A stretch of DNA of 64,000 bases from Cryptomeria japonica (GCF_030272615.1 NC_081407.1:434840730-434904729); one strand, 5' to 3'; positions 47,208 to 59,718 are shown, numbered from the stretch's first letter. Translations and numbers: made by a program. Notes: a model not told the origin generated them from the letters alone.

Positions 47208-49714
47208 TATTAGACACGATGCACCACTGAGAGGGGTGTGAATCAGTAGTTTTCAATCTTTTCCCTTTAACTATCCTATGTGTATATACTGGTTATCAGG
47301 TCCAACTCAATGCAGAGTTATCGATTAGTGGGGAGAATAATCACAAATGTATTCACACGTAAAGGGACATCACATAATACTAGCATATACAAGGAAAACC
47401 CAAGATGGGAAAAACCTTGGTGAGAAATGCTGCTGGAGACTATCACTCCAATCCAGCCTCACAATGAATCTCTGATTACACTGTCTAGGGCACCAACCCA
47501 AGGGGCACCAACCTAAGGAGCTACAACCTCTGCACTGAGCTACAACTCAGTGAATACAAAAAATAATCATTTACAAATTAATAACCTTGTTACAAATACA
47601 TTTTGCAACACTTCTGCAAATATCTCTATAGGATCTCTTATCCAGTTCAGTGCTAGTTCTCTACCTCGCCGTCTCATTGTTGCAACCTTATCTCTTGCTA
47701 CAACCTTATCGGTTCAACTTGCTCTCCTTCTCTATTGGTTCTCTCTCTGTCAGTTCTCTCTACTGGTTGCCTCTTCTCTCAACTGCTTTGCTGCTCTCCA
47801 CCATCGGTCTTGATAACTCAGTTAGATATCTACCATCTGATACCTACTGGTCCTCATCTTCCCTTCTCTGCAATCTGCTATGGCTCTTCTCTTCCATTTG
47901 GTCACCATCAATTTCCTCCTCTGTCAGACTCAATGTCCAACTATCAGTTGCCTCCCTCTTATCGGTTGAACTCTTCAACCTAATTCTCTCTCACACTTAG
48001 TCTCTCCTCTAACTTTGATGAACATTTGACTGATTTTCTCTCTTTTGTAGCAGCAACACTCTCTCCTTCAACAACATTATCCATCGATTTTGGCTTGCCT
48101 ATTTATCAACTTTTTTTCCCGCTAAAAGACAATTCAAACTTTAGGAGGTTAGGGTTTCTTTCGTTGATCATGAGGCACATAAAATCCAATCAGATCTCAT
48201 TCGATCTGAGCTCCAAGAAAACTATCTACACATCACTGCTATTAACATGCCTTTCAATACATGTTTGCTAAACTTAGCAAACATGACCTTGTATGTCATT
48301 CGAAATCTATCAAATGCCATAAATATCTCAGCTATTTCCTTTGACAAGCGAGCACAAAGATCGGATCGTCCTTCCTTGATACACTCACCAAACTGCTCTT
48401 TCAATCTGTTTCGATCTACAAGATCAGTCCTTTCTGGATTTTTGTTGTTCTATTCGTCTCGAGTTGCAATCCTCAAATTTTCTTCCTCGAGCCTCATAGT
48501 CAGCATTTAATGTCGACCAACCACTAGGTTCCTCATCAACATGACACTTCATGGACCTTTGCGATCTTGCCACTTCAACTCCACGTGGCATGCTTTGTCA
48601 GTATTCACTTCAACAAAGATCTCGGTGTTGGTTCAGACAAGATCACCGACCAAACACTCAATCGGTCCTTCTTTTCTGCCAGTTCACTAACCTTGTCGGT
48701 ATCTCACACTTTACCAATTAACCATCATGTCTGCACTTTGCTGATCTGCCGGTGGAACACCTTAACTGGTCGCTAGACATGCCTATACATAGCACGCTCA
48801 TTCTCATCATGTAGGAGCACATCACTTAGCCTCTTTCCTCTCTTACTGGTTCTCATACTTATTGGTGGGCACCTTGATGACACCATGTCATCAACCTTCA
48901 ACTATTTCCATCTAAGGAATTTGCATGCCGGTTGCACTCTCTATCTGCAGCTGCTCTACTTTGCCTTCTTCATCATTAGACCAGACACTATCTCAGCCGG
49001 TTTGTCAAGGTGACAAACCCATCAATTCTCTAATCTTCCTTTTCTATCCTAGTGGTATAACATGCCTTCTATGTCAGTCTAGTGCATATCCCTGATTTCA
49101 TGCAATTGAGGCATCCCTTTGATTCACCAGTAGATCCGTTGTGATCCTTCAAACACCTGCCTTTACCTCTTCTTCCTTATCTCATAGAACTAAGATGCAT
49201 ACTTTGCATAATAGGAGATAAGCTCCACTTACTGGTGGGAGTGAGTCCTTGTCATATGCATCCTGCAACACACTCATGATCTGATGTGGATACATTCACT
49301 ATCAGTCATCTCTTCACATGGTGATTGCATCTCTATCTGGTGGGAGTCCCACTGTTCTGCATCCACACAACATACCGGTGACCAGTACATCCTTCTTATA
49401 CACTTGTCATAATCTTTCCGGGTGACAACCACTCACTTGGTTGATTTGTCTTCTCCATGTCAAAACATCACTAACCAGTTGACATCTTCTCCTTACCAGT
49501 GGCAGACTATATTAGTAACCTATACATATCATCCACACAAGTCATAAACTAGCTTGTGTACCAGTGACTCCAGTGATCATTCCTCTGAATGACATTATTT
49601 TTTTTTACCGGTGACCTATAACATTGGTTGACATCAATGACTTCATGTCCACAATACTCCCATACCGGTTGTCCTTCTATACAAGTGGACATCAATGACA
49701 ACACAATGCCAACA
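47208..49714 (-). repeat. 3' LTR of element E
   Basis: 2507 bp. The left end reads TATTAGACACGATGC (the first TG mutated to TA) and the right end ACAATGCCAACA. Long parallel stretches match 59719-62287, for example CACCACTGAGAGG..GTGAATCAGT at the left and CCATACCGGTTGTCC near the right. ORFs inside (47650-48000 and others) are not supported. Confidence 0.93.
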
Positions 49715-49728
49715 ATATCCCCCTTTGG
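49715..49728 (-). other. Polypurine tract of element E
   Basis: Minus-strand CCAAAGGGGGATAT abuts the 3' LTR (TGTTGGCATTG on the minus strand). Confidence 0.85.
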
Positions 49729-50087
49729 CATTGATGTCAACTCATGTAGTATCCAACATACTCCAAAATCCTTCTCCCCCTTTGACAAAAATGGCAAAGG
49801 GCATTGTGAGGGTCTCTCACTTCCTTGTTTTTACCGGTCAGAGTCATATTTTTCTCCCCTTTTTCTCTTTACCAGATGCATCTCCCCTTTCACTACCAAT
49901 TTGTACAACTTCTCAAGTTACAAATCTTGAGATGGAGGACTCAACCATCAACTGACACCAATTGCTCAGAAACAAGTGTTTATGTAAACCAAAAACACAT
50001 GCATATATAAGTCTAAAACCATTTGAAGACCCATGTGTTAGTGAACAAAAACTCATGTGTCGATCAGACTGCATCATCTCCCCTTTG
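49729..50087 (-). other. Element E 3' non-coding region, left of the nested unit
   Basis: Non-coding. It has several purine-rich AAAGGGGAGA words on the sense strand (near 49770-49785, 49855 and 50080). No gene. Confidence 0.6.
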
Positions 50088-50189
50088 ATATGTGTTAGCA
50101 TCCCCTTAATTTTTCATTAAAATTTCAAGCTCAGAGATTGCCTTTGGTGTTCTTTCCTCTTTTGGTCCTATGTTTCCTTTCTTTGAAAC

Positions 50190-50470
50190 TAAGTCATTGA
50201 ACCATTTCATAGTTCAAAGGTTCAAGGTTGAAAGTGCGCTTTAAGTAATTCTCTTCGCGGCTTTGTATTATGGTAAGGCAAGCACATTGTTGTAATTTGT
50301 ATTGACCTTTGAACCCTTGAACCTTTTTCGGTTCAAGGTTCAATTGGCTCTCTTGCATGAGTCGCGACTATGTAATTTTATTTAACGAGCAAGTGTGAAT
50401 GTGTAAGTCAGTTTTGAACTTGAACTTTGAACTATTTACAAATAGGTTCAAGGTTCAAGGTTCAAAACTT
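50190..50470. repeat. Hairpins built from TTGAACC / GGTTCAA words
   Basis: Perfect or near-perfect stems. At 50309-50323 TTGAACCCTTGAACC pairs with GGTTCAAGGTTCAA at 50330-50343 across a 6-nt loop. At 50411-50434 a three-fold TTGAAC stretch pairs with 50443-50468 across 8 nt. A shorter one lies near 50195-50225. A fourth is outside this block at 52191-52249. Confidence 0.9.
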
Positions 50471-52560
50471 CCCTTTCTGTTTGTTAAAGGTCTTTGCTTG
50501 TTTCCGGTGTTGTTTTGAGCCGCAAGTTGAGAATTCTTTGTTCTTGTGTGGGGGAAAAAGTGACACTTAGCAAACATGCCCTAATCTCACTTTCAATCAC
50601 ACACTTGTGGAATACGAAAGAGCCTAGAGGTATCACACAATTGGCTACTTCTTTTTGTGGAAGAGAGAGCCACGGGCTACCTATTAGGATTTCTATTCCT
50701 TTGTTGTAATAGAAAGATGAAATGATGCAAGTTCAATTCCTAACCCCAAAGTGCAAGTATGAACTAATAACAGGATTGCAGAATTGAACTTAAACAATGA
50801 AAAGCTGTAAACACAAGGACAAGGCAAGAATGCAAATGCGTACCTGGAGTCAAAATCTGAGTGAAAATGTTTGGGACGGGGGTGCGGGCGCCACTGTCTT
50901 GATTCTGCCCCTGAAACTGCTCTGGAAACTGTTGTTTTGCAACCTGGAAAGCTGTCAAAAATGCTAAAAACTGCTGTCTGTCAGGAGGACCAGGGCACCC
51001 AGCGCCCCTGTCCTGGCAGGACCAGGGCACCCCACGCCCCTGTCCTGGTCTTTTGCTTTGCACTTTGGTGTGAAGTTCCGTCTCAGTCTGCTTCCGTCGG
51101 ATCTACAACTTGCGTCGTCGTCCGAATCCTGAAACCTGCACTTATATCTGAAAAGGTGTGGTGGGTGGCTATATAGGGTTTTGCCTTAGTCAAACCCCCG
51201 CTTTGGTGATTTCCACCTCCACGAATAGCCAAGTTGTATTGTAAAAGTAGTGTGTGTGCAGACCTTGTGTGTGTGCAAGATCCTAAAATGCAAGTAAGCA
51301 AACTAGACAACCTAGAAAGTAAACCCTAATTGCTTGTAAATGATAATGTAAATGCTCTAAATCAAGATGCAAAGTGATCTAAAGCATGAATAAAGGATAT
51401 ATTGAAGCTTATGCAAAGACATGAAAACAACATGAAATCATACCCAACCCTCAAGGGAGGAGTACAAGCCAATCTTCAGTCGGTAATCTCCTATTGTTCT
51501 TCAATGTCTCCCAAGCCCTAAATGAATGAAATTGATGAATGCTTGATGGATGGATGTTGAATGTTATTGAAGTCTTCAAAGATCTGCTCTTTTGCTACCT
51601 AGAAGGTCCTTGAAACCAAAATTCGGATCCTTTCCAATGAAGAAAGAGAGCTCTTATATATGAAACCCTAGGTCTTAATTTCGACTTTTGGCTGACCTAG
51701 AGATTGAATATCCCGCCAATTTCTTGGGGTTAAGCTTTATTTTATGATTGGATCGCGCTCCTAAAATTTCAGGAAAAATGTCCGGGACCATGTGCACGCC
51801 AGGTGCCATGGTCCCGACAACTTTTCACCAAATTTTCAGGGCCGTCGGATATGATGATTTTAGAGTGAATCCCGAAGTTACAGCTGATTTTGAGATGTTT
51901 TGACCCCCAAAATCAAGCCCCCAAGTTCAAAATAGGACCTAATTAGGGTTTTCGATTAAATGATGTATTGGAGTAATAAAATGAAAGGGGCACACTTTAA
52001 TGAAAAGGGCCCAACTTTATGATATGGGAGATGATAAAATAGAACCTTAGACCTAATTAATTTAACTAATTAAGTGCTAAAGGGGAAATGCAATGCAAAA
52101 TGCAAAATGCGCCAAGGCGGGTGCTAAACTAGGTGTGAAATTGTACCACCCTAGCAAGTGCGTACAATTTACGAAGCTACAGTTCTGTCTCCTTGAATTG
52201 AACTTGAACCATTGAACTCTTCACGAGTTGGTTCAAGGTTCAAAAGGTCCATTCCAAGTTGGCTTTAAAGACTTTAATAACATTGAAGGTGGCGTGGCAA
52301 AAATGAAAATTCTTGACATCTCATAGTTTAAAATTCTAAATTTAGAAAGAAATCATGAAAGCATCAACCGTTTGTGTGCAGTTGATAGGTAATTAAGAAA
52401 GTGTCAGGTTCCTATCATATCACTATTATTTCACACGTTTGAATGAGTCATTATGAGGCATGTATAGATCTTTCTCATCTGTTTTCTCATTTGTTTTTAA
52501 AAGACATGTGAATTCTCAAAATTGTAAAAGTTGTAGCTGCTATTATTGAAGGAGCGAAAG
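50471..52560. other. 5' non-coding part of the nested unit
   Basis: No gene seen. Contains the GC-rich 32-bp tandem duplication at 50986-51049 (unit AGGACCAGGGCACCC followed by the GCCCCTGTCCTGG arm) and the TTGAACC hairpin at 52191-52249. Open frames here (for example 50764-51063 on the minus strand) lack any recognised feature. Confidence 0.5.
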
Positions 52561-55500
52561 ATGTCGAAGGTAATTTCAGCTCCATTCTACCGAGATTTTC
52601 AGAGATTTCATGGTGGTTATTGGCGAGTTTTGATAATCTCCCTCTACTATGTTTTTAGCTTAGGAGGTCGATCAAAGTAGGAGAGATCTTTTGTTTTGGA
52701 ATTGATTTTTGTCATGTTTAGGAATTGTTGTTTAATGTAAAAGTGGCCTCAATGAGGCCAATACTTCCAAATCTCGGTCGAACATCATGCTTGGTGAGCA
52801 TACTTCTAGAGTTGGATGACACCTCTTTGGCCCAGACCGACCTGAGAGATTTCTTAGAAAGGGCCAGAAACCCTGGAGCTGGTTCAATGATGGAGAGGAT
52901 AGTAAGAAGTGGCCTGATTGAAGCTGTCATATTTCAAACCGCTGCTCCTTGTCCAGATTTGGTAATAGCGTGCGTAAACAAATATGACACTGATAACAGG
53001 TGCATTAGAACCAGTAGTGGTGAGTTGTTGGTGGAGATTGATAGAGAGATAGTAATGGCTATAATGGGGATCCCGCATAAGGAGCCATATGAGGAATGGT
53101 CAATTGGGACCTCATATGCATTTTTCTCTAAGAAGAAAAACACATATAGAAGCGTTATTGCAAGGAATTGGCTTCTCAAGGTTCAAAAGGGTGGGTCTCA
53201 GTTACCAAAGCCCCTTACCAGAGAACACTTCATTACAGACGTACGAGATATTGTTATATTGTTGAACAAACTCAAGGGGAACTCACACTCCTTTTATTGG
53301 GAGGATTGTATGTATTTCTATATCCAGGTGTTATTAGTAGGTGAAAAATACCTTGACTAGGCACAAGTGATTGAAGAAAGGCTCCCTGAGGGTTTGAACA
53401 ATTTTGTGGGTATGTCTAGGTTCTACATGTCTTCATATTTGTTCTACATATTGGCTCATACTAGAGATTGACAAGGACAACATAATGAGCCTTGGGTAGA
53501 TGGCATGAAGGTCTATGACTATTACCCTTTACTGTAACAACAAAAATATGCAGAGCATTTCACCAGATGGAATGATGTCTTTGCAAGAAGGCTGGCCTTT
53601 GAATTGCAAGGCGATATTAATAAAAGATTATCGGTTGAAGCCATGGAATTGATTAGCATATATGGAATCTTTTTCATTTAGTTTCCTAGATTTACCTATC
53701 TTCAAGTTGTCGGTTTTGAGGGTGAACCATTCAAATTACCCAGATATGCCTTTGACAGCTATGTACTCATTGAAGTGAGCAGACAATTGGCTCATATTGA
53801 CAAAAAGTTAGGAACAAAGGGTAACTCCAGAGTTGTTTTTCAAATTGAACTTGGTTATTTTAGTTGTAAATCTGTATCTGATTCTTTGAATTTAGAGTTA
53901 GAATTTAAGAAAATGAATTTGCAGTCTTATGTTGCCAGGTGGAAGTTTGACAACAGGGGATATGTTGTGGAAAATCTGAATGTGGATGATCATCTTTCAT
54001 GAACCCTAGTTGGAAGACTACTAGGAAAATTGTAGTGATGAGTTGGAAGGAAGAAATAGATTATGGTCAAGGTTCACTTTACAGCAAGTGATTACCATGA
54101 AACTGCCCATTAATGTGTCTGGTGTGCAGGAAGAAATAGGGGAGGATGTCTTGGATCCCGAATTCAATGAGAAGATTCAAGGACAGTCAATTTTTGAGAT
54201 TGATTGGGACAGGAGAAAAGAAGATAACATTCAAGCCAGGACCTTCAATTTCATAAGAAGAACAAAAAAATGGCTAAGGGATCGAAAGTTCAGAAAGGAT
54301 TCAGACATGCCTCCTCATGAATTAATAGTTGGTCCATGTGCTACAACTCAGATTCCCACTTCTTCCTCTAACAAGATTGTTGATATTGCAGGTGACACAA
54401 GGCCAATTATTGAAGAGGTTCAACCCACAAGGTCAAAGAGGTCTCCACTAAAATCTTTAGCAGTCTGAGTTACTTGCTTGAGGAGCAAAAAGAAGAGTAG
54501 AGAACCAGTGGTGAACCAAATTGTTGTAGACTTGGATCCGGGTGAAGAAATTGAAGTGACAATGGATCAACAAGTATTAGATAACCCTCTATTGTAGGAT
54601 ACAAATGTAGGTAAGGAACCTGAGGAAGGGCCAAACCCAAAGAGTACTTTGACTATTATTGACTCCCCAGATGCTCAGACACCTCCACCATCTAAAGAAA
54701 CTCCCAGCACTCCTCGATGGCTAGGAGCATCAATTGGGAAGAAACATAATGTTGTCCCTATCACAATTCCCATGGAGGATATGGTGAGCAAGTACCTCAG
54801 GAAAGTATTTAAACCAAAGAAACTCAAAACACAGGCAATGGTGGAAGTGGATGAGGCAACAGTTCATTGGGTGGCTGAATTAGAAAATCCCATCTCAGGC
54901 AGATATTCAGAGAAGGCCACTAAAGATGATTTTACTATAGAGAAAATTGATTTGGGAGTTGTTTCGAGGGCGGTAGATGCTAAAAACCTAGAATCCTCCA
55001 CAAAGAGGATGATATCTAGGTCTTGGAAGGATGAGAAAGATAAAAAGGAGTTGAAACAGGTCATCACCCAAATGGCAGAGTAGATCAATGCCATACACCA
55101 TCCAAGCCCTTAGCCCCTGTCCCAATGACACTATCCTTTGACCCCAAATTACCGGTGAACCAGAAGCTGTTAGATCAAGTTTAGAGGAGCCGCATGGTAG
55201 TAGAGATATTCATTGAATGGCTCAATTTTATAGTACAATAGGGTTCAAATTACATTGCCAACCTGGTTAAAGTGTATGAAGATGCTGTAATCGTGAGTAA
55301 AGAGTTAGAGCTAGAAGTTGTTGCCTGGGAAAAGGAAAGAACCGAGTGGGTGGCAGTGTTAGAACAAATGAATGATATGCAAAAGTTTGGCGTGAAGAAG
55401 TTCCTAGCTGAGAAACCCATGGAAAATTTGGATGATAATGTGCTTTATGTGTCAAGAAAAAATATCGAGTGGAGAAATTATATCGTCAAACAATGCCATG

Positions 55501-55832
55501 AGTAATCTGCAAGGTTACTTAAAGGGTTGAAATATCTGATTGTCACAATGCAAAAAGATCTAAAGTGCATTGATATCCAACTCATGAAGGAAGATGCCCA
55601 GAAAATTGAAGTTGATGCAGATATGGCTAAGATCTTCAAAGAAAGAGTGCAGCTTGTAAAAGAAATGAAATCTCTGACCATCGATGACTTTTCAAAAGTG
55701 GCAAGGATAGAGTCGATGCTGACAGTCTGCTTTGATCACTTGGAGGAACATAAAGAAAAGGTTACACAGGTTAGCATGGACAAGGAAGTGTGGAAGCAAT
55801 GTATCCAACAGATCGGACTTCCATACTTTTAG
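52561..55832 (+). pseudogene. Long orphan ORF of unknown family (spliced, decayed)
   Basis: Not recognised. A probable tiny first exon ATGTCGAAG (52561-52569) is followed by GTAATT. An acceptor TGTTTAG at 52715-52721 restores the frame directly into ELLFNVKVASMRPILPNLG, so the start is well supported by phase. The main stretch is open to 53358 (SLAQTDLRDFLERARNPGAG, DREIVMAIMGIPHKEPYEEW, SFYWEDCMYFYIQVLLVGEK). After single-base stops it goes on with FTRWNDVFARRLAFELQGD (about 53560), YFSCKSVSDSLNLELEFKK (53855), DWDRRKEDNIQARTFNFI (54200), an acidic/Pro linker, ISGRYSEKATKDDF (54890) and a Glu/Lys-rich coiled-coil C-terminus (55272-55832). There are stops at 53358, 53469, 53535, 53680 and 54000. 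The total of about 1,000 codons is unlike any Gag or Pol I know. A large plant-mobile-domain-like or Gag-like protein is possible. Confidence 0.6.
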
Positions 55833-56758
55833 GTTATCTTGAACTTTTTAGTAGCACAATCTGGAGTGGCATAATGTGCATGGTGCCGCAGAAAAGTAGG
55901 ACAAATCAACGATTACTTCTTCCATGATGGAGTCCTAATCGGCTAACAGATGAGCTGTCATCCTATCTGCGGATTTTGTTTATTTAGTTTCATAAAGTTC
56001 AAAGCAAACGATTTCTTTGACTCTAGGTTAGAGTTAAAAGATTTAGGGTTATTTCATAATAAACTATTGTCCTAGAGGCTATATATGTAAGAAAAGAAAG
56101 CTTTGTTAGGGTCTGAAAAACTTTGATTTGGAGGAATAGATTTTATTTTCCTTGAATTTCTCAGAACTGATATTTCTGGTGCTTGAATGAAATGCTATTT
56201 TGATGCAATCTTTAAAATCCGTGTGTTTGAAGGATTAGCAATCTTTGTTGAGATGTATTCTGATGTACGAGATATGTCATTTCATTGCCATTTCTTTCTG
56301 TGTTTGTGAATTTATTGATTTTCATTGTTTACAAGAAATTTCATTGTTGTATAAATGACACTGATCTCCCTTGTCCTGTGAGGCATGAGTGAGAATCGAT
56401 CAGTATTTACACTACTTTGAGTTTACTTTATTATGAGTTTATTGAATGAATATATGCGGAAGTAGAAGTCTGTGAGCTCTACACTTAAAAAATAAATCTT
56501 TGTAGCATTCTTTTGTGTTGATGAATGAATGTAAAAGCCTTTCGCGCTTTCTGGTGAAAAGTGTATTCGTTTCTAAATTAACTACATAAAAATTCATTGT
56601 AAATCTCATGAGGAGCTTCCCTCTAATGTAGAAGATGAACCTTAATTCGGTTCACCCAACTGTTGGTTCATTTGCTTTCCTTTCATAAAGGGTGTACACG
56701 TGTCAATTTAATAATATACATATATAAATTAGAGAAAAGAAAAATCTGTTAACCAACA
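55833..56758. other. 3' non-coding part of the nested unit
   Basis: AT-rich, no ORF supported. The sequence just before the right end is A/G-rich (AGAGAAAAGAAAAATCTG at about 56731-56748), which would suit a polypurine tract on the plus strand, but no LTR follows it. Confidence 0.45.
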
Positions 56759-56763
56759 ATATG

Positions 56764-58138
56764 CAGAAGTTATTCTAACCCCAAGATGCCGATAGCAAGT
56801 GTTGAAGATGACACTGATACCAATTGTATGCTTTTTGATACCAAATACATGTACTCTTGTGCAGGTAACTTTCTCTCTTAGCAAGCAACACTCCCGGTGA
56901 TCTAGTCATGATTTCAATTGAATAGGCATTGAAACATCTCACAAAACTAGATACCTCCAAAACACAAACATACCAGTACAACCATAGACACTTGCACACC
57001 CTCTGTGTCCAACAATTCTGATACACATCAGAAAACATGACTGTCAACTCCCCCCGAGACATGCATGTCAGGTCCACATTGCTGATCAGATCCAAAACTA
57101 GAGCTCCAATCAACTCCATATACCGGTTGAACTGTGCGTATGTGATCATCTGATGATATTTCAGTACTATCATATCCACCACAGCCTATGACATGATCCT
57201 GTATGTACACAATGCCATACAATGTCATCATCATGCCATGAAACAAACCGGTTAGCCCAAAAACATGTATGCCTGCATGATCAACAACTGGGCCAACATA
57301 TGTCATTCAGGTTTTCATCAACACCATCTGAGACATAAGTTCCCATTCCATTTTACTGGGGCTAATGCAATGATCTCCAACCTCATTGTCTTACATAGCC
57401 TACAAGTACCTGTTTAGCATTCACACTGACAACATCCTGCACATATCGGTTTCCTGTACCGGTCCAGTATCACTATCAGAGCACCTTCTTGTGACTCCTG
57501 ACATTTTGTGTAATAATATATTTGATTTCAATTGTTAATCTCAATCCATTGACACATGTAGTAGTGATCCAACTCTGATCTATAGGTGTGTAGCCAAGGC
57601 AACCACTACACACACTTATCTTCTTTTTTCCATCCTTCATACCGACAACATCTTGTTCTTCCAACTGTCCTTCTTCACCGAGGGGGTGAATGATCTAGTC
57701 AATATTCTACTCCCCCTGAGGTCCTGCATCTCCTTTAGGCCTTAGGAGATATCACGTGTGCATTGAATACACAATACCGGTCCATGGACTTCTTCCTCCA
57801 CACTTGCTTGGTCTCATTCTTCCTCCCATTTTCAGTCATGGAAGTAGGTCTTACCTTCTTCTGCTGATGGGTCCTTTCATTTCCGAACTCTACATCATAG
57901 TCAGACGTAGTGCTATAGAAGCACACAACATCCATCCCTACTTCATGATTGGGGAATCTCTTAATGTACCGGTTTGACCATCTTCTTTTGGTCATGTTGC
58001 TATGACTGTCAACCAAAACTAGTAGACCTCTTGACCATGCAGGACATTTCTCCTTTGGTTCAATGCAGGTCTCTATCTTCCATATGATCTGTATCCATTT
58101 ATATGTTGAGCGTAGTTTCTATACTGACCTCCATATGA
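56764..58138 (-). other. Element E interior with possible Gag-end remnant
   Basis: Minus-strand readings include TKRRWSNRYIKRFPNHEVGMD, CFYSTTSDYDVEFGNERTH and VWRKKSMDRYCVFNAH (58000-57740), which continue from the Gag tail after stops. No domain is recognised, and from 57700 down to 56764 nothing coding is seen. No protease, integrase or RT motif could be found here. Confidence 0.5.
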
Positions 58139-59671
58139 CTACAATTTACTCTTCCTACATTCAGACTCTCTATTGTCAATTCCATTGCAGTTATAACAAA
58201 CATTATTTGCATAACTAGGAGAGGGGATATGCATGTATTTACTCCTGGATACATTTTTCTCATATGCATGATATCTATGAGATCCTAGAATATTCCTTCT
58301 AGATCTCTTTCTACATTCTTCTTCCCTATGTCTATAACCGGTAAAGGATGGCATCTTCATTTCTCCTTCTCTTAGGATGGATCTTGGGCTTTCCATACTT
58401 TGCATTTTCTCCATCTGGTCCTTTCATCTTGCACACATGTCTTGGCATGTGGGCGATACCATTTCTTTGTCCTCTACCGGTAGGAGGTCCTCTTTGTTGT
58501 CTTCTCCCATCCTCCCTTTTCCTTTGGGATCAACATTATTCCTCCTTCTTTCAACACCAGTCTTTATTCTTGTCTGCAAGTCTTCACTAGTTGTGGTTAG
58601 GTCAACCTTCTTCCGGGGAGAATTTCTAACTGTGAAGGTTTGTCCCTTGTTTTCTCTATTTGAGGAGACACATAAAATATCATTGTGGGGGACAGTCTTG
58701 CTGGTGGAGCATTCACCAACACCACTTCCTAAACCTTCAGTGTCCTTGGCATGCCTTTTCTTTTTCAACATTTTGTCCAAGGCATAACTACTGCTATCAA
58801 ACCGGATTCTCATCTTGAGCTCATCCTGACACTTCTCAAGGTCATTTCAGAGAACCTCCATTTCTCCAAGCAGATGTTGATATTCTTTATCTTTAACTTC
58901 TAGCACAAAGGCTAGATCACTTCACTGGCACTCCTTGGTGTCTCCTTGTTGAGGCTTCAACTCTGAGATACATTTCTTAGATTCTTCAAGGCAATTCATC
59001 AACCAGTTCTGCTCCACTATAGCATCATTCTTGAATAGCTTGTATTCCTTTCCTACTCTACTGAGCTCTTCAAGTGCATTTACAAGTTTACTTTCAAGAT
59101 CAACTTCTGCTTCATCTTCTTCTTCTCCTTCACTATCACTACCAAACACATCTTGTCGGTAGGGATGATCTGCATGATCATTCTCAGATGTGTGCCTCTC
59201 ATCTTTTGATTCTTGTACCATGAAGAGGTGGGTTCCTTCTTCATCAATGTTGAGGCTGCTAGCAGATCTGCCTTCATCATCTTCATATACATGACATGTA
59301 TTTCTCATCCTATCTTCACAAGCTGGTTTTGTAGTAGTAGGCTCATTTCCATAGAGCTTCTTCAATCTATCCCATAAGGGTTTTGCAGATCGACATCTGT
59401 CCACCTGAGAGGAGACATCATTTGTTAGCCCATAGAGTATAGCCTTCATTGATGCTACATTGCACTGGTTTCTTCTTTCTGCATCTGAATCGGTGGGAGG
59501 ACTGACTTTACTAGGCCAACCATTTATGATAGGCATCCATACATCATACCCTAGAGAGGATAAGTGAACTTCCATTCTACAACTCCAAATTGAATAGCTA
59601 GACCCATTAAACACCAGAGCTGGGATTGACACTAAATAGACCATTGCATCCTTAAGCCAGAATCTACCCAA
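58139..59671 (-). pseudogene. Element E Gag
   Basis: ATG at 59671, 34 nt inside the primer binding site. Landmarks in order: LVFNGSSYSIWSCRMEVHL (the N..YxxW start of copia Gag), VWMPIINGW, MKAILYGLTNDVSSQVDRC and AKPLWDRLKKLYGNE (UBN2-like), then an acidic GSDSEGEEEDEAEVDLES and a coiled-coil LVNALEELSRVGKEYKLFK (about residues 195-225). After a stop at 58922 a Lys/Arg/Ser-rich stretch (58813-58424) leads in another frame to CYNCNGIDNRESEC (58157-58198), a CX2CX4[N]X4C zinc knuckle whose His is Asn. The first 249 codons are open. Gag would package RNA using Pol from a partner element. Confidence 0.85.
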
Positions 59672-59704
59672 GATGGAGAAAGCTCATCTAACTGGGAACC
59701 TAGG

Positions 59705-59716
59705 GCTCTGATACCA
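59705..59716 (-). other. Primer binding site of element E
   Basis: Minus-strand TGGTATCAGAGC, two bases inside the 5' LTR, complementary to the initiator Met tRNA end. Identical in sequence and spacing to that of element C. Confidence 0.95.
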
Positions 59717-59718
59717 AT

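Larger units (their letters stand above)
50093..56758 (+). mobile_element. Nested 6.67-kb TG...CA unit with TSD ATATG
   Basis: Starts TGTTAGCATCCCC and ends TTAACCAACA, with ATATG at 50088-50092 and 56759-56763. Terminal TG...CA and a 5-bp target duplication are what a retroviral-type integrase leaves. Comparing the first and last several hundred bases by eye shows no direct LTR pair, and no pol gene is visible. Content: about 2.4 kb of non-coding DNA with TTGAACC hairpins and a GC-rich 32-bp duplication, a plus-strand spliced degenerate ORF (52561-55832), and 0.9 kb of 3' sequence. It could be a non-autonomous element whose LTRs have diverged or been lost, or an oversized solo LTR carrying a gene. 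The boundaries rest on the ends and TSD alone. Confidence 0.65.

Noticed and set aside
47550-48000. Leu/Ser-rich ORFs in the E LTR
   Set aside because: Both LTRs have only partial and different versions, with no domain. They fit chance openings in a T/C-rich LTR.
50764-51063. 99-codon minus-strand Gln/Pro-rich ORF
   Set aside because: It spans the GC-rich 32-bp duplication and has no recognised domain or splice context.
56810-56830. Minus-strand TGGTATCAGTGTC as a second primer binding site
   Set aside because: Only part matches the initiator tRNA end, and no LTR boundary lies next to it on the right.
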